DNA of 9,741 nucleotides, from positions 1 through 9,741 of the forward strand of contig VBDL01000004.1 of assembly GCA_005884255.1 (NCBI GenBank). The letters are read 5' to 3'. The DNA comes from Betaproteobacteria bacterium (lineage in GTDB: Bacteria > Pseudomonadota > Gammaproteobacteria > Burkholderiales > Burkholderiaceae_C). A program made the position numbers and the translations under genes. Numbering within the stretch: position 1 is the first letter of the stretch; every line of letters starts with the position of its first letter. A model generated the notes under the pieces. That model saw only the letters and a program-made list of their open reading frames with translations. It was not told the origin of the DNA and ran no database searches. Below, in pieces: positions 1-6,352 of this stretch.

Positions 1-1392
1 TTGAGCGCTTCGCGCGGGTAGTCGGCGGTTGTCTTGCAGTTCTCGCACAGCTTGCGCGCCAGGCGCTGCGCGGTGATCAGCAGCACGCTCGACGCGATGT
101 TGAACGGCGCGACGCCCATGTTCAGCAGACGCGTCAGCGTGGTCGGCGCATCGTTGGTGTGCAGCGTGGACATCACCATGTGGCCGGTCTGCGCGGCCTT
201 GATCGCGATGTCGGCCGTTTCCAGATCGCGGATTTCGCCGACCATGATGATGTCGGGATCCTGGCGCAGGAAGGACTTCAGCGCCGGGCAGGTTGATTTC
301 CGCCGGGTCCTCGACGGTGGCGATGTTCACGCCCGGCTGGTTGAGGATGTTCAGGCACGTGTACAGCGACACCGTCTTGCCCGAGCCGGTCGGCCCGGTC
401 ACGAGGATCATGCCGTAGGGCCGCTGGATCGCCAGCATCAGGCGGTCCTTCTCGATCTTCTCGTAGCCCAGCGCCTCGATGCCCAGCCTGGCGCTGGACG
501 GGTCGAGGATACGGATGACGATCTTCTCGCCGAACAAGGTGGGCAGCGTGCTGATGCGGAAGTCGATCGCCTTGTTGCCGAACTTCAGCTTCATGCGGCC
601 GTCTTGCGGCACGCGCTTTTCGGCAATGTCCAGGCGGCTGATGACCTTGATGCGCGACGCCAGCTTGTCTTTGATGGCGATCGGTGGCTGCGTGATCTCG
701 CGCAGCTCGCCGTCGATGCGGAAGCGCACGCGGTAGTGATACTCGTAGGGCTCGAAGTGCAGGTCCGACGCGCGCGCATTGATGGCGTCGATCAGCATCT
801 TCTGCAGGAAGCGCACGACGGGCGCATCTTCGACGTCGGCACTGACATCCGCGCCTTCCTGCGCCGTGGTGTCTTCTTCGGTGACGTCGAACTCGAAATC
901 GCCGGAGACCAGTGCCTCCAGCGATTCGCTTGCCGTGGCGGTCTGGCCCTCGAGCAGCTTGGCCAGCTTGTCGTGTTCGACGATGACCCATTCCGGGGCC
1001 ATCTGCGTGGCGAACTTGATGCGCTCGGCCGCTTCCTGATCGGTGGGGTCGGCGCCGCCGATGAACAGGCGATTGCCGCGCTTGCCCAGCACCACCACCT
1101 GGTACTGCGTGGCCAGCTTGCCGTCGATGACCCCGCGTGGCAGCTTCTGTACGTCGACCGCGTTCAGGTCCAGCAACGGCAGCGCGAGCGCGCTCGACAA
1201 GGTGTGCGCGAGGTCGGAGGCCGATACCGACCCGGCGCCGATCACGGCTGAGACAAAGCTCGTGCGGCGCTCCTTGGCGCCGCGCACCAGTTCCTCGGCA
1301 GCGCGCGCGTTGAGCTTGCCGGCGTTGACCAGCACCCGCGCGACGCCGGACAGCGTCGACGAAGGCGATTCGACCAAGGTATCTACGGCCAC
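1..1392 (-). pseudogene. pilB: Type IV pilus assembly ATPase PilB, frame broken by an internal deletion; 3' end beyond the window
   Basis: PilB is the cytoplasmic hexameric ATPase that powers type IV pilus extension. Reading from a GTG at 1390-1392, an uninterrupted frame gives 369 residues: an N-terminal T2SSE domain, then RASDLHFEPYEYHYRVRFRIDGE, Walker A GPTGSGKT (residues 333-340) and the Asp box TVEDPAEINLP (359-369). At base 285 the frame jumps. The family sequence resumes one frame over as ALKSFLRQDPDIIMVGEIRDLETADIAIKAAQTGH, then STLHTNDAPTTLTRL and the first zinc CxxC (CENC), up to the left edge. PilB proteins I remember have about 17 residues (G-x-NQVNVN...GLTFA) between those two parts. 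Only one base of that remains, so about 50 nt are missing and the frame shifts. An in-frame stop (1402-1404) lies just upstream of the GTG, and GGTGA at 1402-1406 is a plausible ribosome binding site. The left edge hides the end. This is either a true pseudogene or an assembly error; identity as PilB is secure, GspE much less likely. Confidence 0.85.
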
Positions 1393-1401
1393 CGCGTCAG
1401 T

Positions 1402-1453
1402 TCACCATGCAAAATATCCGAGGAATCATCGCCGATCCCTCGGGCACTGTAAA
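1402..1453 (-). promoter_or_regulatory. Possible sigma70-type promoter and leader of pilB
   Basis: On the minus strand, TTTACA (1448-1453) is separated by 17 bp from GATGAT (1425-1430). These match the -35 and -10 consensus at 5/6 and 4/6 positions. A start point near 1418 would leave a leader of about 25 nt carrying GGTGA (1402-1406), 9 nt before the GTG start. No convincing sigma54 -24/-12 element was seen. This is a weak call based on hexamers alone. Confidence 0.3.
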
Positions 1454-1550
1454 CCTGAATGCGACTGCGTTGAGACATAGCACCGCAATTCGCGGCGCAC
1501 GGGCTACAGCCTGTGTCCAACTGTCAGCAATGCGAAGGAGAAAGGAAGAC

Positions 1551-1627
1551 TGGTCGGGGTGAGAGGATTCGAACCTCCGGCCTCTACGTCCCGAACGTAG
1601 CGCTCTACCAGGCTAAGCTACACCCCG
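1551..1627 (-). tRNA. tRNA-Pro, anticodon CGG
   Basis: The minus strand folds as a complete 77-nt tRNA. The acceptor CGGGGTG (1621-1627) pairs with CACCCCG (1555-1561). It is followed by discriminator A and a genomically encoded CCA (1551-1553). The anticodon arm is CTACG-TTCGGGA-CGTAG, which puts CGG at positions 34-36, so it reads the proline codon CCG. The T arm is GGAGG-TTCGAAT-CCTCT, and the D loop carries the usual GG. The gene lies 19 nt beyond the ispB stop on the same strand, so it may be processed from an ispB transcript or have its own promoter inside the ispB 3' end. A T/C-rich stretch follows the CCA without a clear hairpin. No integrase or repeated tRNA fragment suggests use as an attachment site. 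Confidence 0.97.
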
Positions 1628-1646
1628 ATGCGTCGGTCGAATTCGC

Positions 1647-2630
1647 TCAGAAAGAGCGATCAACCGATCGAACACATAATTCTAGCAGAGCTTCTCGATA
1701 GGTCGATGGCGGGAGGCGATGCAGGCACTGCCGTGCCTTGTCGGCCTCGCTGCGTGCGGCGTCGCGCGTGAGCTCCAGCGCCCCCGTGTCACGCACGATC
1801 GTGACGATCTCCGCGAGGCGTTGCACCTCGCCGTGCTCGATGGCATGACGAATCAAGGCGCGCTGCTGAGTTGTGCCGCGCTCCATGGCCACCAGCAGGG
1901 GCAGCGTCGGTTTGCCCTCGCGCAGGTCGTCGCCGACGTTCTTGCCAAGCTCTTGCGTCTCGCCCTGATAGTCGAGGAGATCGTCCACCAGCTGGAAGGC
2001 AGTGCCGAGCGAGCGGCCATAGTCGGCACATGCCTCTTCGATATCGTGCGAGGCGCCGGAGATGACTGCCCCCAGCCGGGCACTCGCCTCGAACAGCTTC
2101 GCGGTCTTGTAGCGAATCACGCGCAGGTAATCGTCCACCGCCAGGTCGGGGTCGTGCATGTTCATCAGCTGCAGCACTTCGCCCTCGGCGATGACGTTGG
2201 TCGCGTCGGCCAGCACTTCCAGCACGCGCATGCGGTTGATCGAGACCATCATCTGGAACGCGCGCGAGTAGAGGAAGTCGCCGACCAGCACGCTCGCCGC
2301 ATTGCCGAACAAGGCATTCGCGGTCTGCCGGCCGCGCCGCAGCGACGATTCATCGACGACATCATCGTGCAGCAGCGTCGCTGTGTGGATGAACTCGACA
2401 ATCGCGGCCAGCTCGAAGCGCTCGGGCCCCTGAAAGCCTAGCGCGCCGGCAAACAACAGCACCAGCCGCGGCCGGATGCGCTTTCCGCCCGCGCCGATGA
2501 TGTAGTGTGAGATCTGGTCGATCAGCGCGACGTCGGAGCTCAGCCGTGTGCGGATCACCGCATCGACCTGGGCCATGTCGGGCGCGATCGGGTCGGCGAT
2601 CACGGCGGGGGTCGGAAGGGCTGCAGACAC
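1647..2630 (-). CDS. ispB: Octaprenyl/polyprenyl diphosphate synthase IspB
   Basis: This is a trans-polyprenyl diphosphate synthase that extends farnesyl diphosphate with isopentenyl diphosphate units to make the quinone side chain (probably C40, for ubiquinone-8). The 327-residue length is usual for the family. Visible motifs are GGKRIRP (48-54), the first Asp-rich motif in LLHDDVVDESSLRRGR (DDVVD 89-93), FGNAASVLVGDF (108-119), EGEVLQL (149-155) and the second Asp-rich motif in FQLVDDLLDY (DDLLD 216-220). GKNVGDDLREGKPTLPLL (229-246) closely resembles E. coli IspB. The start is a GTG: it is the first possible start after an in-frame TAA at 2658-2660. It gives about 18 residues before the DMAQVDAVI segment that aligns with E. 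coli DMAGVNAAI. There is no strong ribosome binding site. A promoter with a perfect -10 lies just upstream. The gene is divergent from rplU, as in many proteobacteria. Confidence 0.96.
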   Translation of the reverse strand: MSAALPTPAVIADPIAPDMAQVDAVIRTRLSSDVALIDQISHYIIGAGGKRIRPRLVLLFAGALGFQGPERFELAAIVEFIHTATLLHDDVVDESSLRRGRQTANALFGNAASVLVGDFLYSRAFQMMVSINRMRVLEVLADATNVIAEGEVLQLMNMHDPDLAVDDYLRVIRYKTAKLFEASARLGAVISGASHDIEEACADYGRSLGTAFQLVDDLLDYQGETQELGKNVGDDLREGKPTLPLLVAMERGTTQQRALIRHAIEHGEVQRLAEIVTIVRDTGALELTRDAARSEADKARQCLHRLPPSTYREALLELCVRSVDRSF

Positions 2631-2656
2631 GCTAGATGCTGGAAGGGACAGACCGG

Positions 2657-2684
2657 ATTATAGGAAGGGCGCGACCCTGGTCGG
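2657..2684 (-). promoter_or_regulatory. Promoter of ispB
   Basis: On the minus strand there is a perfect -10 hexamer TATAAT (2657-2662). CCGACC (2679-2684) sits 16 bp upstream as a weak -35. The start point would fall near 2650, leaving about 20 nt before the GTG start of ispB. The perfect -10 in such GC-rich DNA and its position support the call. Confidence 0.6.
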
Positions 2685-2722
2685 CCTGGCGGCGGAGCGC
2701 GGCACTCTGGCATCCTGCCCTC

Positions 2723-2731
2723 TGGTATACT
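2723..2731 (+). promoter_or_regulatory. Extended -10 promoter of rplU-rpmA
   Basis: TGGTATACT (2723-2731) is a TGn-extended -10 element; its core TATACT matches the consensus at 5/6 positions. No good -35 lies at the usual distance, which is typical of extended -10 promoters. Initiation near 2738 would give a leader of about 50 nt with AAGAGG (2778-2783) as ribosome binding site, 6 nt before the rplU ATG. It faces away from the ispB promoter. Confidence 0.6.
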
Positions 2732-2789
2732 CGCCTGTTCCGCGCGTGGTGCGTGGAAACTCTTCATAGAGACTCTCAAGAGGCTGAAT

Positions 2790-3101
2790 ATGTACGCGGT
2801 CATAAAAACCGGTGGCAAGCAATACAAGGTTGCTGCCGGCGAAAAGATCAAGGTAGAACAGATTGCTGCGGACGTTGGCCAAGAGATCGTGATCGACCAG
2901 GTCCTGGCAGTCGGCAACGGCGCAGACCTGCAGGTCGGGACTCCCTTGGTTGCGGGCGCCACTGTGAAGGCCACCGTGGTGGCACATGGCAAGCACGACA
3001 AGGTGCGCATCTTCAAGATGCGTCGTCGCAAGCACTACCAGAAGCACCAGGGTCATCGCCAGACCTTCACCGAACTCGAGATCAGCGCGGTCAACGCCTG
3101 A
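2790..3101 (+). CDS. rplU: 50S ribosomal protein L21
   Basis: L21 is a small 23S rRNA-binding protein of the large ribosomal subunit. The 103-residue product begins MYAVIKTGGKQYKV, the diagnostic L21 N-terminus. It keeps the hallmark basic C-terminal segment KVRIFKMRRRKHYQKHQGHRQ, where the conserved loop enters rRNA, followed by the short tail FTELEISAVNA. Length equals the E. coli protein (103). The ATG is supported by AAGAGG 6 nt upstream (2778-2783). It is the first gene after the extended -10 promoter, with rpmA 27 nt downstream on the same strand, the standard L21-L27 pair. No anomaly seen. Confidence 0.98.
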   Translation: MYAVIKTGGKQYKVAAGEKIKVEQIAADVGQEIVIDQVLAVGNGADLQVGTPLVAGATVKATVVAHGKHDKVRIFKMRRRKHYQKHQGHRQTFTELEISAVNA

Positions 3102-3116
3102 GCTCCAGACGCAATC

Positions 3117-3121
3117 AGGAG
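3117..3121 (+). promoter_or_regulatory. Shine-Dalgarno site of rpmA
   Basis: AGGAG lies 7 nt before the rpmA ATG. It is the clearest ribosome binding site in the window and contrasts with the missing site before obgE. Confidence 0.8.
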
Positions 3122-3128
3122 TTAAGCC

Positions 3129-3386
3129 ATGGCACAGAAAAAGGGCGGCGGTTCCACCCGGAACGGCCGTGATTCCCAGCCGAAGATGCTCGGCGTGAAG
3201 GTGTTCGGCGGCCAGGTCATCCCGGCCGGCTCGATCATCGTTCGCCAGCGCGGCACCAAGTTCCACGCCGGCGCGAACGTCGGCACCGGCAAGGACCACA
3301 CGCTGTTCGCATTGGTCGACGGCGAAGTGTCCTTCCGCATGAAGGGTTCGCTGAACCGGCAGACCGTGGAAGTCACCCCGGTCTAA
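3129..3386 (+). CDS. rpmA: 50S ribosomal protein L27
   Basis: L27 sits near the peptidyl transferase centre, and its N-terminal tail reaches towards the 3' ends of the tRNAs. The 85-residue product starts MAQKKGGGSTRNGRDS, then LGVKVFGGQ, IIVRQRGTKFHAG and GKDHTLFALVDGEV, all diagnostic. Most bacteria have MAHKKAGG here; the Q3/G6 variant is one I associate with Comamonadaceae-like Burkholderiales, so it is a useful lineage hint. The N-terminus has no cleavable extension of the Firmicutes type. The start is fixed by AGGAG (3117-3121) 7 nt before the ATG. The gene is presumably cotranscribed with rplU. A GC-rich hairpin follows 22 nt after the stop. Confidence 0.98.
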   Translation: MAQKKGGGSTRNGRDSQPKMLGVKVFGGQVIPAGSIIVRQRGTKFHAGANVGTGKDHTLFALVDGEVSFRMKGSLNRQTVEVTPV

Positions 3387-3408
3387 AGCGCCGCAGGCGC
3401 CCGCCTTG

Positions 3409-3435
3409 GAAGCCCCGGCCTGCCGGGGCTTCTTT
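3409..3435 (+). terminator. Terminator-like hairpin between rpmA and obgE
   Basis: A perfect 10-bp stem, GAAGCCCCGG (3409-3418) with CCGGGGCTTC (3423-3432), closes a CCTG tetraloop. It is followed by only TTT-A-C-T. It ends 16 nt before the obgE ATG. The shape fits an intrinsic terminator for rplU-rpmA, but the short U tract suggests partial termination, so that some transcription reads into obgE. No separate promoter fits between the hairpin and obgE. Confidence 0.65.
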
Positions 3436-3451
3436 ACTATTGGGCATTCAC

Positions 3452-4528
3452 ATGAAATTCGTCGACGAAGCCACCATTGATATCGCCGCCGGCGACGGCG
3501 GCGCGGGCTGCGTGAGCTTTCGCCGCGAAAAGTTCATTCCCTTCGGCGGCCCGAACGGCGGCGATGGCGGGCGCGGCGGGAGCGTCTATGCGGTGGCCGA
3601 CCGCAACCTCAACACGCTGATCGACTACCGCTACGCGCGTCGCCACGAGGCGAGGAACGGCGAAGGCGGGCGCGGTTCCGATCAATTCGGCGCGGCCGCC
3701 GACGACATCGTGCTGCGCATGCCGGTGGGCACCATCGTCACCGACCTCGAGACGAGCCAGGTCATCGCCGAACTGCTGGTGCCCGGCGAGAAGATGCTGC
3801 TCGCCAAGGGCGGCGACGGCGGTTTCGGCAACCTGCATTTCAAGTCGAGCACCAACCGCGCGCCGCGACAGAAGACGCCGGGCTGGCCGGGCGAGGCGAA
3901 GAAGCTCAAGCTCGAGCTGCGCGTGCTCGCCGATGTCGGCCTGCTCGGCATGCCCAATGCCGGCAAGTCCACCTTCATCGCCGCCGTGTCCAACGCGCGG
4001 CCGAAGATTGCCGACTACCCGTTCACCACCTTGCATCCGCACCTCGGCGTCGTGCGCGTCGCGCCGGAGCAGAGCTTCGTCATTGCCGACATCCCCGGCC
4101 TGATCGAAGGCGCCTCCGAAGGCGCGGGCCTCGGCCACCTGTTCCTGCGTCACCTGCAGCGCACGCGTCTGCTGCTGCACGTGGTGGACATCGCGCCGTT
4201 CGATGAAGGCATCGATCCGGTGGCGCAGGCCAAGGCCATCGTCGGCGAGCTGAAGAAATACGACACCGCGCTGTACGAGAAGCCGCGCTGGCTGGTGCTC
4301 AACAAGCTGGACATGGTGCCCACCGAGGAGCGCGACGCACGCGTGAAGGACTTCGTCAAGCGCTTCAAGTGGAAGGGCCCGGTGTTTCAGATCTCGGCGT
4401 TGACGCGCGAGGGCTGCGAGCCGCTGATCCACGCGATCTACCAGCATGTGGCCGCGGCACAACGGGCCGAAGAGCCCGAAGAGGTCGATCCGCGCTTCGC
4501 AGCCGAGGGCGGGGCGATCGATGGCTGA
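3452..4528 (+). CDS. obgE: GTPase ObgE/CgtA
   Basis: ObgE is an essential GTPase that binds the 50S subunit and acts in late ribosome assembly and stringent control. The 358-residue product has the glycine-rich Obg fold at residues 1-159 (MKFVDEATIDIAAGDGG, GGPNGGDGGRGG). The G domain follows with G1 GMPNAGKST (166-174), switch I region DYPFTT, G3 DIPG (213-216), G4 NKLD (284-287) and G5 SAL. A short tail ends the protein, without the long acidic extension of E. coli. I chose the ATG at 3452 because it gives the conserved start MKFVDEA; a TTG at 3440 would add MGIH and sits next to the hairpin. No good ribosome binding site is visible. The stop overlaps the proB start by 8 bp, suggesting coupled translation. 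Confidence 0.97.
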   Translation: MKFVDEATIDIAAGDGGAGCVSFRREKFIPFGGPNGGDGGRGGSVYAVADRNLNTLIDYRYARRHEARNGEGGRGSDQFGAAADDIVLRMPVGTIVTDLETSQVIAELLVPGEKMLLAKGGDGGFGNLHFKSSTNRAPRQKTPGWPGEAKKLKLELRVLADVGLLGMPNAGKSTFIAAVSNARPKIADYPFTTLHPHLGVVRVAPEQSFVIADIPGLIEGASEGAGLGHLFLRHLQRTRLLLHVVDIAPFDEGIDPVAQAKAIVGELKKYDTALYEKPRWLVLNKLDMVPTEERDARVKDFVKRFKWKGPVFQISALTREGCEPLIHAIYQHVAAAQRAEEPEEVDPRFAAEGGAIDG

Positions 4529-5639
4529 GCTGCTGAAGAACGCGCGCCGCATCGTCGTCAAGGTCGGCTCCAGCCTCGTCACCAACGAAGGCCGCGGCGT
4601 CGATGCGCAGGCCATCGGCAACTGGTGCCGCCAGCTGGCACTTCTCGCACAGCAAGGCCGCGAGATGGTGATGGTGTCCAGCGGCGCCGTCGCCGAAGGC
4701 ATGAAACGCCTGAACTGGAGCGCCCGGCCCAAAGAACTGCACGAGCTGCAGGCCGCCGCGGCGGTGGGCCAGATGGGCCTGGCGCAGATGTACGAGAGCA
4801 AGCTGTCCGAGCACGGCATGGGCAGCGCACAGGTGCTGCTCACGCATGCCGACCTCGCCGACCGCGAGCGCTACCTCAACGCGCGCTCGACGCTGCTGAC
4901 CTTGCTCGGGCTGAAGGTCATCCCGGTGATCAACGAGAACGACACGGTCGTCAACGACGAGATCAAGTTCGGTGACAACGACACGCTGGGCGCGCTCGTG
5001 GCCAACCTGATCGAGGCCGATGCGCTGGTCATCCTCACGGACCAGAAAGGCCTGTACTCGGCCGATCCGCGCCGCGACCCGACGGCCCGCTTCATCGACG
5101 TCGCTCAGGCCGGCGATCCCGAGCTCGAGCGCATGGCCGGCGGCGCCGGCTCCAGCCTCGGCAGCGGCGGCATGATCACCAAGGTGCTGGCGGCCAAGCG
5201 AGCGGCGCGCAGCGGCGCCTCCACCGTTATTGCGTGGGGCCGGGAGAACGACGTGCTGCTGCGCCTCGCGCAGGGTGAGGCCATCGGCACCGCCTTCGTC
5301 GCCGCGACGCCCAAGTTCGCCGCGCGCAAGCAGTGGATGGCCGATCACTTGCAGCTGCGCGGTGCGGTGACCGTCGACGACGGCGCCGTGGCCAAGCTGC
5401 GCGACGATGGCAAGAGCCTGCTGCCGATCGGCGTGACCGAGGTCGAGGGCGAGTTCCACCGCGGCGACGTGATCGCAGTGCGCGACCCGCGCGGCGTCGA
5501 GATTGCGCGTGGCCTGGCGAACTACTCCAGCGCCGAAGCGCGGCTCATCGCGCGCAAGCCGTCATCGCAGATCGAAGCCCTACTGGGCTACGCGAACGAG
5601 CCCGAGATGATCCACCGAGACAATCTCGTGCTCGCCTGA
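4521..5639 (+). CDS. proB: Glutamate 5-kinase ProB
   Basis: ProB phosphorylates L-glutamate to glutamyl 5-phosphate, the first and feedback-controlled step of proline synthesis. The 372-residue product has an amino-acid kinase domain (about 1-255) with KVGSSL (14-19), SSGAV (53-57), INENDTV (137-143), GDND (151-154), TDQKGLY (173-179) and GSGGM (214-218). A C-terminal PUA domain follows (about 278-365), with DDGKSLLPIGV and RGLANYSS. Length fits the two-domain form (E. coli 367). The ATG at 4521 lies inside the end of obgE (overlap 4521-4528) and gives MAELLKNARRIVVKVGSS. A farther upstream start would add an unrelated 25-residue leader read out of frame from obgE. proA is not adjacent; obgE-proB pairing is the arrangement I know from betaproteobacteria. 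Confidence 0.97.
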   Translation: MAELLKNARRIVVKVGSSLVTNEGRGVDAQAIGNWCRQLALLAQQGREMVMVSSGAVAEGMKRLNWSARPKELHELQAAAAVGQMGLAQMYESKLSEHGMGSAQVLLTHADLADRERYLNARSTLLTLLGLKVIPVINENDTVVNDEIKFGDNDTLGALVANLIEADALVILTDQKGLYSADPRRDPTARFIDVAQAGDPELERMAGGAGSSLGSGGMITKVLAAKRAARSGASTVIAWGRENDVLLRLAQGEAIGTAFVAATPKFAARKQWMADHLQLRGAVTVDDGAVAKLRDDGKSLLPIGVTEVEGEFHRGDVIAVRDPRGVEIARGLANYSSAEARLIARKPSSQIEALLGYANEPEMIHRDNLVLA

Positions 5640-5648
5640 GCAGGCAGC

Positions 5649-6224
5649 TCACAGCTCGCCTTTCAGCTCGCCGGGCTGCGTACTGATCTGCTGCTCATCG
5701 TCACGCCGATGCGGCCGCATGCCCGAGCGCAAGTAGCGGTTGTGATGATTGGTGCGCGGCAGGAAGCGCGCGAGCTCGGTCAGTGCCATCTGGTAGACGT
5801 CGCGCTTGAACTCGATCACCACTTCGAGCGGCACCCAGTACTCGTTCCAGCGCCACGCGTCGAATTCCGGATGGTCGGTGGCGCGCAGGTTCATGTCGCA
5901 GTCGCGGCCGACCAGCTGCAGCAGGAACCAGATCTGCTTCTGGCCCTTGTAGTGGCCGCGCGATTCGCGCCGGATGTAGTGGTCGGGCACCTCGTAGCGC
6001 AGCCAGTCGCGCGTGCGCGCGACGATGCGCACATGCTCGGGCGCCAGCCCCACCTCTTCGTGGAGCTCGCGGAACATCGCCTGCTCAGGCGTTTCGCCGT
6101 ACTTGATGCCCCCTTGCGGGAACTGCCAGGAATGGGTGCGGATGCGTTTGCCCCAGAACACCTGGTTCTTGTGGTTGAGCAGGATGATGCCGACGTTGGG
6201 CCGGAAGCCTTCCCGGTCGAGCAT
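5649..6224 (-). CDS. rppH: RNA pyrophosphohydrolase RppH (Nudix hydrolase)
   Basis: RppH removes pyrophosphate from the 5' end of mRNAs and so starts RNase E-dependent decay. The 191-residue product begins MLDREGFRPNVGIILLN and contains HSWQFPQGG followed by a complete Nudix box, G-x5-E-x7-REL-x-EE-x-GL (residues 38-60). RDWLRYEVP, GQKQIWFLLQL and PEFDAWRW also match the family. The C-terminal 35 residues are basic and polar and longer than in E. coli (176 residues), which is common in betaproteobacteria. I chose ATG 6222-6224 because it matches the family N-terminus; upstream in-frame starts only add unrelated residues. The stop lies 9 bp from that of convergent proB, and no terminator hairpin is evident between them. 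The gene is divergent from proS. Confidence 0.95.
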   Translation of the reverse strand: MLDREGFRPNVGIILLNHKNQVFWGKRIRTHSWQFPQGGIKYGETPEQAMFRELHEEVGLAPEHVRIVARTRDWLRYEVPDHYIRRESRGHYKGQKQIWFLLQLVGRDCDMNLRATDHPEFDAWRWNEYWVPLEVVIEFKRDVYQMALTELARFLPRTNHHNRYLRSGMRPHRRDDEQQISTQPGELKGEL

Positions 6225-6254
6225 AATCAAACCCCAAATTCTCTCGTTGAATCG

Positions 6255-6263
6255 ATTATTGCA
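6255..6263 (-). promoter_or_regulatory. Possible extended -10 promoter of rppH
   Basis: The minus strand reads TGCAATAAT (6255-6263), a TGn-extended -10 with 5/6 match to TATAAT. Initiation near 6248 would leave a leader of about 24 nt, with a GGGG run (6234-6237) as a weak ribosome binding site for rppH. In the 128 bp between rppH and proS I see no equally good promoter for proS. Confidence 0.4.
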
Positions 6264-6352
6264 CCGGTGGTGTGCGCAGCGAGAGTCATCGCTTTCCCGC
6301 ACCCGCTGAAGCCCATCTCTCACGCCGGCCCGCGCAGCGCCGGCGCCTCTTC

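Noticed and set aside
34..1251. 405-codon plus-strand open frame opposite pilB
   Set aside because: It is antisense to a continuous, recognisable PilB reading frame and arises from GC-rich third positions; its arginine-, valine- and aspartate-rich translation matches no family I know.
1393..1550. Search for a sigma54 promoter or an attachment site between pilB and tRNA-Pro
   Set aside because: No -24/-12 GG/GC pair with correct spacing, no repeated tRNA 3' fragment and no integrase are visible.
1643..1659. Small hairpin TCGCTC/GAGCGA over the ispB stop codon
   Set aside because: The 6-bp stem has no following T tract; it could be a processing site before tRNA-Pro, but chance is as likely.
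1513..1701. 62-codon plus-strand frame containing GERIRTSGLYVPNVALYQ
   Set aside because: It is the well-known false translation of the antisense of a tRNA gene; the tRNA-Pro at 1551-1627 explains it.
3440..3451. Upstream TTG start for obgE adding MGIH
   Set aside because: The family starts at MKFVDEA and the ATG at 3452 fits; the TTG lies 4 nt from the terminator hairpin.
3437..4843. 468-codon minus-strand frame opposite obgE/proB
   Set aside because: It is the complement of two overlapping conserved genes; composition is typical of an antisense shadow, with no motif.
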